Positions 51,731-64,000 of a stretch of 64,000 nucleotides of DNA are shown one piece after another. Position 1 is the stretch's first letter, and every line of letters begins with the position of its first letter. The stretch is from positions 4,892,342 through 4,956,341 of the forward strand of contig NC_051090.1 in the NCBI RefSeq assembly GCF_901709675.1, written 5' to 3'. This DNA is from Syngnathus acus. Taxonomy: Eukaryota > Chordata > Actinopteri > Syngnathiformes > Syngnathidae. The position numbers and the translations under genes are program-made. The notes beneath the pieces are model-generated. The model was given only the letters and a program-made list of their open reading frames with translations. It did not search any database and was not told the origin of the DNA.

Positions 51731-54700
51731 TCGCCATCTGGATGCGGCTATTCCCGACACTTGCCTTTCAACAGCCTGGCTCCGAGCCAGTGCCAATCCA
51801 TACTTGAAAGTCGTCTTCCTCCATCCCATAATCGCAGCATTTGAGCCATGCTTAGCGAGTCAAATCTATGAATAAAACAAAATTAGATCAAAGTGCCATT
51901 CTCACTTTTGCCTTCTTAGCGGCAGTTTGTGAAACATGATTTTGGAGACGGCAGCTTCCTGCAATATGATGCCCACAGTAACCCAGCCCGAGAGTAAGCT
52001 AGCAACCAATGTTAGCAAGCTAACAGATAGCGGCTCCTGGAGCTAAAATGACTGCTCAAAGGCTTTTCAGTCCTTCCACTTGGTTTCCCAACCGCATTTG
52101 GAGCAGCTGAGCCTGGCAACCACGACATACTGTCCTGTCGACCTACTCGTATGTCCGCTAGGCCGACTCCGGTCTCGCCCATCCGTCATCGTGCGTAAGA
52201 GCGCTTTAATCAGCGCTCTTCAATTATGTAATTACAGCCCCAGATTAGACTCGTGTTGAAGAAACACCGCAAGGGCTTATCAGCTCATTTTGTCTTTGCT
52301 TGAAATATAATCACCCCAAATTTGATCCTATTGTGCGCAAAACAGAAGCTGATAATGGTGCTTTAATGTGGTTAGAGTTATGTGAAACTAAGTAGAGCAC
52401 ATGCCGAGTTTATGCGCTCGAGAATCACTTGCGATTTGCGTTTGTTTGTACGGCTAATTTCTTGACAGAGCGTTACCCACTCGCGGCAAGTCGACTGTAT
52501 ATTCATGAGAATTTGCTGACCGTGGGGGATTTGAAATGTTAGTCCTCCTCCATGTTCAGCTTAATGATGCAGAGGTCAGGCGGCGGTCGCAAAGTCCTTG
52601 TTTTCATTATGGCCTTTTTGAAAGCTTACCTTAAAGGCTTACAAAGAACAGCTGCCAGCCGACCAAAAAGATGTCGCATTTGACTTCGTTAGGGAAATGT
52701 TAATTGGCGCTAGGCTGCTATTTTCTGCTGACCTTTTGGTTGTTTTTTTACTTGCAATAACTCGGTTTTAGGAAAAATTCGATGGCTTCTAGCTTATGCG
52801 GACATATGCAGATTCCTATTCTCTGGTGTGCAAATGAGTTTTGTATATATCTGAAGTAATCTGATGACACACTAAAATTGTGCTCTTATGTGAAGAACGC
52901 GTTATATTTTTCCCGAGCTGTCGTCTCAAAGGGCCGTCAAATCCTTGAATCTCTCGCTCCCTTGTTTTCTTTGTGCATGGTTGAAACTAATATATCATCG
53001 CTTGTGCGTGTGTGCCTAAGCGTGGCAGGCTGGTGTGATGAGATTGTGCCTAACGGACATCCAGACACACGCTCGCCTCTTCCTCCTTCATCTGGGTTGC
53101 CTGTCAAAAGTGTTTGAGAAGAAGTCGACTGGGATTCTTCTGTCAACTTTCTCTTCTGGCTTTGTTATTTCAGGCCGCGGTCTGCGCCGTTGTGGGCGTG
53201 AACACAGATGACTTGCTTCGCGGCCAATGAATACGGCTCCTTTCATTTCTTTTAAATTCACAATATGTGAAGCCTGAGGGGGGGAGGGGGGGCAGTGTCC
53301 CCCCCCTGGGCCCCCTCGAGCTCCGCCAGTGCTTGATTGTTTGTGCCAGATGTGTGACTTTACAAGTGGACTGTCACAGCAAAAGGAGATGAAATGAAAA
53401 TTGAATGAGCAGGCTGCTGCATGACTGTAATAAAATGTTTGGAATTAATTGAAATGTTGTTGATGGAACTCATTCTCATTAGGCTGTACCTAATGAATTG
53501 TCTAGTCTCGTTGCATATGTTTGCCCGTATAGCATCAAGTGTGATCTTATAAATAGCAAGTACGTGCTTTGGCGGAGTGCCGTCACATAGCTGGCACATG
53601 ACAGGTGTGCTCAGGATCTTGATGAGTGGATGAGTGGACGTGAAGACAACATTTCGAATTGATGACATGAGGCAGAAGCCCTTGCAGGCAGACGCTGTCC
53701 AAAAGCCGCTCGGTTCCTCTCACGTACGCTGTCATCATGCTTTCATTTCTTAGAAACTCATTGATCCCGTGACGGGTCCGCTGTCATCACCCACCCGCGG
53801 CCTCACGCTCACTTTTGTTTTTCCCCATTTTTTTATTTTTTATTTTGACTCCCTGACTCTGTCTGTAGTTGCAGCGCATCGTCTTAGAGGAACTCGTAAA
53901 TAATTTGCGATGGCAAAGACTTTCTCGTTGGGCTTTTCTGACTCCGAGTTCCTGTTGTGTCAGAACAGATCTGTTTCACATGCTGGCGGGGGCCCAATTA
54001 CTCGACTCCCCTCGGTTTTACCTCCAGGGAGGCTCTTTGCATCGCCGCCATCTTGTCGTTTGCTTCTAAGTGGCGCGGTGACGCAGATTGGTCATCCCGT
54101 GAACTGGCATTTCCGACTTTAGTTTGGGCTAAATTTCTCCCTCTGGACCTCCTTGATGCGCCTTCCTGCTTCTATTTTTTTTTCCTCCTTGCTACCAAAA
54201 CCTAATTTGAATTTGTTGAGTGTTTTTTTTTCTGTCAATCTGCTTCCAGGCCTCCATTCTTCTGTTTCCTGTCACCAAAGCTGACAACTGCCGTCATGCG
54301 CCAACATTCACTTTTGGATTTTGATTTTTTTTTTTTTTGGTCTCCACCTCCCCGTATAATGGGCTCCCTTATTAATCAGACAGCCATGACGCATCGCCAC
54401 AGTTCTTAAAGATGACAGGTTGCAACTGTCAGCCACTCGAGCCACAGCGTGCACGCATGGCTGCCGTTTTGCTCGACTCAAAGCGCCTCGCAACCCATTT
54501 TGTCGGTTCTCCTCCCCGCGTGTTTCTGTCAGGATACGTAATCCCTCATCACCTTCTCCAAAGTATTTCACATATCGGCTTCTCGCTGTCACAAAGAAGC
54601 GACATCTCTCCTCGCTGCACTTTTGTTGTTCCCTTTTCTTTGGCCACGGCGCTCCGCTTTACTTAACGTGTTTAAAGGTCAACGCCTGCACTCATCGCTA

Positions 54701-57700
54701 TCGTTCCGATCCCGAGCTCTGTGTTGCGTGAGCCAATCTCTCCGAAGACGTGACACAGATACAGTCTGGTAGCGTTGAAAACAAGCCGCTTTTCCAGACA
54801 AACATCCTCTCATTACTCAAGTGGACAAAACGCCGAGATCACGATTGCGCCGCGAGTGACGTGAGGCTTGAAGATGAAGCACCGGTAGCAGCTGTGATCT
54901 TTTCTCCTGTCGGTAATACGGCCTTTGATTGTCGTTCTGTAATCAACAAATTAACATTCCTGTATTTCAAAACTTCAATATTATAGCACCTTATGTGCTG
55001 CAAGAAAGCAACAACTTTTAATGAGAACCCCCATCAAAACATTTTACGTTGGCTTGACCGCACTAGACTCCAACCATTTCCTACCAACGACATAAATAAC
55101 GATTTTCAACCGGTAGGCATTGACGAGAATCTCGCCTAGCTTCTCTATGATTTTTTATTTATGTTTTTTACTGATCATGTCATGAGTCGGCATTATTCAT
55201 GGTGCATTTCATCTTTGTATATCTGTAAATAAACCATTTTTATTCCCCTATCAGCTAAAAAAAAAAATGGTTCAGGCCAACATTCATAAACCTCTTCAAA
55301 GGCTGCCACAACTAATTAGTTCTTTTGATTTTAAAAGCAGACATTTTTTATGGTTTCTGTATATAAACTTCTATATAAATAGCAGCCAGTAATAGTTGTC
55401 TTGGATGTACCTCAGCACAAAATAAGCCAATTTCATTACCTGTGCCCTTGCCCTGCTTCATAATAAGTTGTATGTATTCTAGCCGAAATTGCCGGTCATC
55501 CCTAATTCTGCGCTTCGGATCTCAGCGGCAACGAGATTAAAAGTGAGCAAAGCGTGATTGGAAGCCGAGCCGGGCGGCGTTGGCAGCTCCCGTCGGCGCA
55601 GGATTAGCGGGCGCGTCGCTCAAGTAGGCCAGTCAAAATATGGACAGCAGACCACGAAAGACGGACAAAAACGGACGGCTCGGCACATTTCATCCAGCTG
55701 CGCTAATCCTGCCATTCACGCTGGCGGTCTTTATGTAAATCGGGATAATTATTGACTGGGGACACTTGTGGATATTGGTTTTCCACCTCAAGGCAAGCGT
55801 CCCAGGAGCTCGAATGTGCAAAGTCTTGTCAGTATTTCGAAAACTTTCAATGCGTAGCCATTTTCTGTAACAACCAAAAATAGTAACTCAGTGATTAATG
55901 CTAACGAATTTTATTAGCACTATGCTAACATATGACCTATTGGTAAGGACTTCACACAATCCTGAACAGTAATTTTAGTTCTGCTCGAGATGTCCTGGCC
56001 ACCAATTTAGCTCACAAAGGTCATGATGATCTAGCACGGATGATATGTAGACCATTAAAATAATTTTGAAGTTGCAAACAGTCATCCTGAATCCGCACTT
56101 TTGTCCAGATCCTCACCTCGTGTGACATTTCAAGGGCATCTTCGTTGGCGAGCGAGCACTTTGCAGAGTCGGCCTTTAGCGGATGAGAATGAATAGGTTA
56201 AAGGGCGCCGTGTTACGGCTGATGGGAGCCCGCATCAAATTTCAGTATCTGCTCATACGGAGGGGCGACGACTATCATGTCCGCTTCCACGCTGTGACAT
56301 TCGAGCTTAAGTGTAAGCATTATGTCGGCGGCGAGCTGACGGGTAAAGATATTCTCTGCGCCGGCTGTAACACAACTCCCGGGATCGCTTTTTGTCCGAC
56401 TGCCAGTCTGTCTCGCACCCTTCAAAATGCCTTCTCCTATACCTCACCTTGCACCTCCTGATGCATCTTCACAGATATCATCCCCTCCACCATCTCACTC
56501 CTTCAGCACTGGATGCTGTCCAGCAAAGTCTTAATATTGAATGAGGCTGAATAATGGCTTTGCTGGTAGTAATTGACGGAGTGCTGTTTTTTTGGCATCA
56601 TTCTGTCTGTCAGTCAGTTTGATACGACAGTGGCTGTCAGCCAATCGTCTTCAGGCACACGGCTGGTAGACACCATGTGAAATAGTCTTTCTGCTGGCCT
56701 CGTTTAACAGACGCTCCCCTCACACCTGGGACCTTCAGCGATTCCATCAGTGCCGCTTTATTACACACGCGCAACTTTCCCCACCCCGCCGCCGCCGTCG
56801 AGCCATGAATTATGGATGGATGCCACTCGGGCAGCACCGCGAGCGGCCGACACCACAGGATTACTTTCAATTTGCGCACCGCTACCCACACTCCCTCGCC
56901 GAAGTTGTCGGGGCCGCTTCCTCGCGGGACTTCCGGGGGTCTTATTTAGATTAGCGCCTGAAACTCGACGCTAGGCAATCTTGTAAAAAGGTTGGGGAAG
57001 GAATCGCCAAGGAAGTCAGTGTGAAGTGAGGCCAGCGCATAGTCTTTTTTTTTTCTTTTTTATAAACAATGCTCAAGTAGTGATACCGTTCATGCTGTTT
57101 GACAAGAAGCCTTTGTAGAATGCTATGTTAGCTTCTCACGCTAGCCTCTAACAAACTGCTGGACTGTGTTTGAACATTGGTGGTTGATTTTGTCTTATAT
57201 TTTGAAAATTAAAAATTGCAACCCCTTTCACACTGCACTTAGCAAAGCGCACAGGATGTTAGCAATCAATTTGACATCCAGCTAATTGTTTTTAGATGAT
57301 GGCAACAGTTAGCATCTGGAATGACTTCTTCCCAAGGAACAAATTGCAGGCCGTACTGTGATTCTTTTAGAAGTAATAGAAAGTTGCCCTGTCTTGCACC
57401 ATTGTTGTCCCTTGATAACTACAGTCTAATTGGCAGCCAGAAGGAAGTAGAAAGGGACAGACATCCTGTTAATAAAGCCGACTAGAAAGGACAGCGAGCG
57501 CCTGCAGGCTTCAAGAAGGTTTAGAGCGCTCTCGGGCTTATGACGCTCAACCTTGAGTGTGCGTAAAGGACAAGAAGAGTGACGAGGCCGGAAGATGTTT
57601 TGTTGTGTGCCCAAGACCGTTTTCAGTCCTGTAAATCAAGTGCATGCATGCTATGTCTGTGTCGTTAAGTGGCATCTGTTTTCTGTGCTTTCATTTTTAG

Positions 57701-59040
57701 AGAAAATATTACCTATGATTAACGAATGGACTTTTAATTACTATTAGACAGCTCATTGGAATCTTTCACGTCTCACGGGGGAGACTCCCAAAACAATTAA
57801 GTCTGCCGACCGTGTAATAGTTCTCAGTTGATGGGGCGGGATGGTTTATTAGCTAATGGAAGTCAGTGTGTTGCAACACTTGCAGAGTGCAAAGGGTCGC
57901 TCGCGTATGTTCAAAGCGGGCCAAGTTGTGTCAGAGTGCGTTACGCTGACGCTCGGCGCTTTCCTCGGAGAAGCGCCGTCGAGCTTTACGTCTCGTCGTT
58001 GCTTCGGCTCCGTCGTGGTAACTGGCAGTGACTTTGCTGGGAGCGATGAGGTTCTACGGGAACGTTTCCAGTAGATGTCGACTGTAATGTCAGCTAATAG
58101 AAAACAGTGATGCTTCAAAACACTCACATCAAGACAACTTTCTTTTTTTTTTTAAATATATATATTAACTTTGGAGTATTAGCGACTCGCTTTGCATAAT
58201 CTATCAAAAGAAGGTCGCCTTAGTTCAAGTGCATTCTGAAGGGAATAATAGAACACGCTCAGACATTTGCCGATCAATCCCTCGCTGGGGTTTGGAATAA
58301 TCTCATTTCAATTTGTGGGAGTTGCAAGAATAAATGTCATTTATCCAGAACTGCCGCACTGCATCGTAAGAAATTAAATACAAAATGATAGCCGCATGCT
58401 AACTAACCAAAACATCAACATTGGCAATGCTAAATTTTAATGTGATATATATGTTTATTGAATTTGAAAGCTCCATTTGTGTTGTTGTTGCGCTATTATT
58501 TATGTAGCCGAGGTCAACCTTCCCGGGTCACGCCGTACCACGTAACTTCCTCCATTATTGAACCGACGCTGGTCCGAGGCTTTAGCTCAACAAGCTCTGA
58601 AACAGTTGCCTCTAATTAAAGATTCATGCGTGCTTGTCAAGACACGTTGGTAGTCACCCCCATTGTGTCCTCTGGTTTCACTCTCACGTCTTGCTTATTG
58701 GACACTGGAGTCATTTTAAGGATCCATTATGATAATGAAGAAGCCACTTGGGACTTTTTTAGAGTGCTGTTTCATATTAATTCGCATACAATGCTCCAAT
58801 CAGTCGGGTTCTTAATATGAAAACCGAGTCGTCTTTCTGGCACCCAAGTGGTTGGTTCCCCCATCCTGGTTTTTAATGCTCCTTGTTACGATGCGTGACT
58901 GCACAGATTTACTCACTAATGAAGCTTTCCCACAAGCAGGTATGAGGAGTTTATTTTTTTAGGATGTGGTTAACCAGGGGTACCGAGTCGAGTTGATGGC
59001 TGATGTATTATACGCCATAGTTGGTAGCAGCAGACCTTTC

Positions 59041-59130
59041 GTGTTTATTTTTTCTTATTTAATTATTTATTCATTTATTTATGTTCATTTATATTTATTT
59101 ATATTGATATTTATTTATATTTATTTATTT
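59041..59130. repeat. (TTTA)-type degenerate simple repeat
   Basis: Imperfect TTTAT/ATTT units over about 90 bases. Confidence 0.8.
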
Positions 59131-60986
59131 TCAGACTGCCCACAGTCTCCTCTTGAATAACACACACTGTCTCACTTGTCCCCCCGCTCAACGGTGACTT
59201 TAAGCAAAAGTGTGGCTAGCTTTCAGACAATGTCCCTCATCCATTTTCCATTCCTACCTGTCGAGCAGAAATGTGAGCCGTATTGTATTCTAATTCCAGC
59301 CAGTGTGTGGTAGTGTGCATGTGTATTGTGTGTGAGCTCATGTCAGTGCCTGCAGGGCCTTGCAGATTGATGGACACAGGCAACGACCACCCTCCATGTA
59401 AATGACTAACGTGTTCCTCTTAGGGATTCGTCAGCACATAAGACGCACACACTGTACAGTCGTCGTGCGAGTGTAGCGACGAGTGGGCACGCGAGAACGC
59501 AGTGTGAGAGCAGCCATTTGAAGAGCCCCGGAGCACGTTGCGCCTCGGCCTCTGAGCCATTTTTATTTTTTTTTGCTCACCGACACCTACGCACACTCCC
59601 GAGCAAGCTTCCTGCTCATTTGTCTGCCTCGTCGTGTACCTGCGGCGGCGTTCCTTTCCTGACACTCTGATCAGACCTTCTCCGCACTCTCTCGCCCAAT
59701 ATCACATGCCAATCGGAGTTATTTTACTCTCCCGATTGAACGTGGAAGGAAAACTTCACACACCACATTAGGTGTACATGCATAACCGAATGTAGCTTTC
59801 CTCTCTCATTAAATATGACACATTATGTATTTTTTTAAGTACTCCAGCCTGAAATATACATATGAATTATTAACTATAATGTTGGTGCAGTTAAACCCTT
59901 GTGGATACTGGAGCACATGTTGAGATGCAAATAAATGATTCCCACTCCCCCTTGCAGATTCACTGCCCACTCTACTGTCTAAATGTGTCTGTCTGTTGCT
60001 GTTCAACTTGTACTTGAAAGACAGTCCTCCCCCTCCCTCTCAGGCTCTCTTCATCTCTCACTGCAGTGTTTGAATGATGCGGTTCAAAAAAACTGCCCAC
60101 TTTGTTATCTGGCTGCAGCTCCATTGGGATACTGTATGTCATTAAAAAAAGCCTCAACAGTTTTGCCCTTTAATGTTTTGATGGGAAGGTAAAGCGCCAA
60201 GTCACCTACAAGTCAACTTCGATGCTAATGATGGTGCTGCTCATTTGAAAACTGTACGACGGTCAAAAGGACACACTGGACACTTTGATGAAGTCTTTTT
60301 GACTGTAATATTTACGGTTTAATTACACCCTCCGATGACATCCCAATTATCCTTTTTTTTTTTTTTATTAGTGTCTTAAATATGCAAGGAGCCGCGGGGA
60401 AGCTTCATAATCTAATAAAAAAGGTTAGATTGAACTTGCAAACTACACACAGCCGAGATTCAAATTCACGACCTCTAACCACTGGAGCCGCCCTGAGCTT
60501 GTTGAAGTGTAACAATTCGATTCAGTTTGTCAAATCGAAATCAAGTTATTATTTTTTTAACACCTCCAAGCATTATTTTCTTGTTGTTGTTAATAACTTT
60601 GTTTTGATTCAGCTCTTGTGTTGGTGCAGGTGTCCCTAATATTGTGGTCTGTGAAGGTATGTACAGCTTGGGTGGATATTCAGTTAATTCACATAATACT
60701 CTTCAAAATGTGTGAAAAATCCGCCGCCATCTGTCTGTCGCCCGCGTTTTTAACGTGCGTGCTAACGCAGGTAAATAGCCCTAAAAGCAGTGACGACGCG
60801 AGCTCTTAAAGTAAACTCCCTGCCTCTGCGCCTTTAAGCTGTTTGCCAAGCACGACTGTGAAATGAGAGAGCAAGAATATATAGAAAAGGAGAGAAATCT
60901 GTGAAGAACAAATGAACAGCAGGTGGACTGGCAGGTGGTTGGCGACCAAGGCGTTCAGGTGGAGACGACACACAGATGCAGGCGGG

Positions 60987-61120
<134 letters not shown>

Positions 61121-61272
61121 AATGTTGTATTTTGAGAGCGAATGAACGTGAAAGCTGAACAGAGATGGATGAAGAGTGAGGTTTCGAGTGTAATGTTGTC
61201 CCACTCAAACGCGTGTGATCCCATATTTAATTTTTTCAAATTTGCCAAATCAAGTGTAACTGCACATCCACT

Positions 61273-61286
61273 CCAGTAGGTGGCAG
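61273..61286 (+). promoter_or_regulatory. CTCF-like core motif, forward orientation
   Basis: CCAGTAGGTGGCAG matches CCASYAGRKGGCRS fully, 2 kb upstream of the lingo3 coding exon. Confidence 0.45.
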
Positions 61287-63326
61287 TGGTGGTGTCATTG
61301 ATACTAATTATAGGGTTGGGGGCAAAATAATTTCTTCCTGGGGTGCGTAACAAAAAATATTTTAGAAGCAGTGCTGGTAATTTGCCAGAACAGATGGCTG
61401 CCACATGTGGTTATTTGGAGAACTCCGTTTCAAGTAACTGAACTAATTGTCATCGCAAGGCGGTTTAATGTTCAGTCACATGTGTGACAGCATCTGTTCT
61501 CTGACGACATTTTACGCACCATTCTCCCTCTGTCGTTTGAGGAATATCTCCTTGTCCAATTTCTGATTACGGCCTCAACAGTGAAGCGCGTATGAACCCG
61601 TTACCATGACAACATCAGTCATAGCTGTCGATCTCTATATGCAAAGTGAACTTTGTGTGCTCATTATTATTCCAAGATATGAAAAGAGTATTTCAAATGT
61701 CAACACGCGGGGTTCGTTTTCAAACGTGCGCGTGCAGACAGTCGGGATCGTGTACACTGTGCAGGTATCGGGTCCTTCTGCGTCACACACTTTGACGTCC
61801 TACTTGTCCGACCCCATGACCCCAACTCAATTTATTAACGAGCAATGATTACCAGATATGCTCTTGAAAGACATTTTGTGTAGTATAGGAAAGGGGTGGG
61901 TGCGGCATTGTGGGTATCATCAAAGTTCATCAGATTATTAGGAACAGGTGAATGTCAGACTCTTATTACACGGCCAAGATTTTACACCAAAAAAACAAAT
62001 GTCAGCCGGCTGCTAGCGTCAAAGCAAAGGTTAGATGAAGTAGATCTAGTAATCCCCTGAGGGTGGAAATATTGGAGAAAAATGTCCCAGGTAATTATTC
62101 TGATGATTTTCACGGTCTCAGACTCAAAATTAAAAATGTAATTTTGGGAGAAAAAAAATGTTGGAGGAACTTGTGGGTTTATTTTTTCCGACTAGCCGCA
62201 TAAACAAAACAGTGTCAGGTCCAGTTACTCTTTGGTTCCGTTATTCTGTCACCAGCAATTGAGTGAGCGCTGATGTAACGTAATGTGTCAACATCGCTCT
62301 CTTCTGCTGGGACCGAGCCCCGGGCACCTTCTGACCAGCTCGTGTGGGAATGTGACTAATAAATCATGGCAGTACCTTTGACATGTTTCACATTTGCAAG
62401 ATGGATTCTAGTTAAAGAGAATATGAAAGAAAATCGAGCTGGAGAGTGATAGCTTTCCTGAAAAAAACATTTTTGCCATTTTTGTGTCCCCATGCTCCGC
62501 CCCCTCCATCAGACAGCTCTGCTTGCATTTTCATATAATTTCATTCCAGGCTGAATAGTAATCAACTTTGAGTCAAGATGAATTGCAAATTACCGCCTGA
62601 CGTTGAAGGAGTTATTAAGTCGTCCGAAACGGGAGCAGGTGATCATTTTAAACGCTCGTACAAGCCGCTTTCCTTTTTCGCTGCATCGTATCAAACTCAT
62701 CTGCTCATTAAAAGCATTTGTCTCTATTTTTTGTCCTTGGAGATTTCAACACACTATTCAAAGCGTGTCTGGTGATATTTCGGGAGGGTTGAGCATATAA
62801 AAGGATGTGCAAACATCAATCCGCAGCACGATGGATATAAAAGGAAGAGTTTAGTATTGTACGCGTCTCAGTTGGGTTGTGTTGTATGTGATATATATCC
62901 AGACTGGCACGCTTTGATCACTGGCCTTTTGGCCTTTAGCTATTTGCAAGCCGTAAACTGCCGGCTTCACACCTGCTGTGATAGGTCAGTTTGCGAAGTA
63001 GCATAGCGATTGATGTTGTTTTGATCGCTATGTGTAATCAGAAGATCAGATTTATACAAATTGTCGAAGCTAACCTGGATAGAATGCAATGCTATGTTTG
63101 GACTAAGCTAGCTAAAGTTTGATTTTAGCAGAGCCACAGACTTAGTTAGCCAGTTAAGCCCGATAAGCTAACAGTTAGCCTAGCTTCTTAGTTTTCTTCG
63201 ACGACCATGCTTTTTCTTTGTAATATCCTTTCATGTTAACTAACCTAGTTCCCTCCATCTTGTCTTCTCAGGTGTTTGGCCCAGTGATTGTAGCTCAGAG
63301 GAGGAGGAGGCGGAAGAAGGGGTGCC

Positions 63327-64000
63327 ATGGGGGTCATCCTCAGACAGGATGTGAGTTGGCTCCTGCCGTTCTTCATCCTGCTGGTGATGCGCCATGTATG
63401 GCCTGCCCGGGGACAAGCATGTCCTCAACGCTGCGAGTGCGTGGCCAAACTCAAGACTGTCTCCTGCCACGGTAAGCGACTGTCTGCCCTGCCGGATGGA
63501 ATCCCGGTGGACACCAAGATCGTGGACCTGAGTGCAAATAAGCTGCGTTGGGTGGAGCGAGGCGACCTGCTGTCCTTTCCCAACGTGGAGAAGCTGGATC
63601 TCAGTGAGAATATGATCAGCGTCCTGGAACCGAATGCCTTTTCGAGTCTCCAGAACCTACAGTCGCTTTCTCTGAGGGGGAACCAACTGAAACTGATCCC
63701 CATAGGGGCTTTCTCACACCTTTCAAATCTCACCTCTCTGGACCTAAGTGGGAATAAACTTGTGATTCTTTTGGATTTTACTTTCCAAGATCTAAAGAAT
63801 CTGAGGAACCTGGAAGTTGGAGACAATGATCTGGTCTATATCTCCAACAAGGCCTTTTTGGGTCTGGTGACACTGAGAGAGTTGACCATCGAGAGGTGCA
63901 ACTTGACTTCTGTTTCCAGTCAGTCTTTGTCGTACCTTCACAACTTGGTCACCCTGCGGCTTCGCTACCTCGGCATCTCCACCTTAGAGGACCAGAACTT
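63327..64000 (+). CDS. lingo3: LINGO3, leucine-rich repeat and Ig domain neural receptor, 5' part (window-truncated)
   Basis: The coding exon begins at acceptor TCTTCTCAG (exon from 63272). ATG 63327 has a good context (GCCATGG). The frame stays open for 224 codons to the window end. Residues 1-31 form a signal peptide (WLLPFFILLVMRH). An LRR N-cap follows, CPQRCECVAKLKTVSC, then about six leucine-rich repeats, e.g. VEKLDLSENMISVLEPNAF, LRGNQLKLIPIGAFSHL and NLEVGDNDLVYISNKAF. The segment LGISTLEDQN agrees with LINGO3 (LEDQNF) rather than LINGO1, as I recall them. LINGO proteins are type I neuronal membrane proteins with LRRs, one Ig domain and a short tail, usually encoded by a single coding exon. 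The Ig part lies outside the window. Human LINGO3 is also near OAZ1. Confidence 0.9.
   Translation, partial: MGVILRQDVSWLLPFFILLVMRHVWPARGQACPQRCECVAKLKTVSCHGKRLSALPDGIPVDTKIVDLSANKLRWVERGDLLSFPNVEKLDLSENMISVLEPNAFSSLQNLQSLSLRGNQLKLIPIGAFSHLSNLTSLDLSGNKLVILLDFTFQDLKNLRNLEVGDNDLVYISNKAFLGLVTLRELTIERCNLTSVSSQSLSYLHNLVTLRLRYLGISTLEDQN

Noticed and set aside
54308-57000. Cluster of 60-100 codon frames
   Set aside because: No splice pattern, homology or codon bias; treated as gene-free DNA upstream of lingo3.

Overview
The window reads as genomic DNA of a ray-finned fish, most likely a teleost. It has interrupted vertebrate-type genes with mostly short introns, GT-AG splice sites, abundant CA/GT microsatellites and a protein set that matches vertebrate families throughout. 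I cannot name the species. No prokaryotic, viral, CRISPR or rRNA/tRNA feature was seen.

Layout: the 3' end of ell (+, 1-1841); the complete dot1l (+, 5742-17866, 28 coding exons); amh (+, about 22953-25235, 7 exons); a very compact jsrp1-like gene (-, 25540-26081, 3 exons); the ornithine decarboxylase antizyme gene oaz1 (+, 27267-30332), with an intact +1 frameshift site and pseudoknot; a single-exon C2CD4-family protein without its C2 domain (-, 31755-32543); an acidic-tailed 196-residue protein of uncertain family (+, 33057-34575); then about 28 kb without convincing coding sequence, ending in the first part of lingo3 (+, 63327 to the window end).

The order and strands dot1l(+)-amh(+)-jsrp1(-)-oaz1(+)-lingo3(+) match what I recall of human 19p13.3, which supports the ortholog calls. 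ell, the C2CD4-like gene and the 196-residue gene are additions relative to that human order. The genes do not form a single pathway. ell and dot1l act in transcription elongation and H3K79 methylation, amh in gonadal signalling, jsrp1 in the muscle sarcoplasmic reticulum, oaz1 in polyamine homeostasis and lingo3 in the neuronal membrane.

The points most worth a second look are the minimal jsrp1-like gene with a repeat-filled intron; the C2-less C2CD4 protein, whose TATA box lies too close to its first ATG; the unassigned 196-residue protein and the short shared promoter it forms with the C2CD4-like gene; CTCF-like motifs around dot1l and the lingo3 upstream interval; a possible 3'UTR intron and two alternative C-termini in dot1l; and a chain of candidate 5' exons for lingo3 near 47.6-48.6 kb. 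All exon borders were read by eye with reading-phase checks; no alignment or database search was run.
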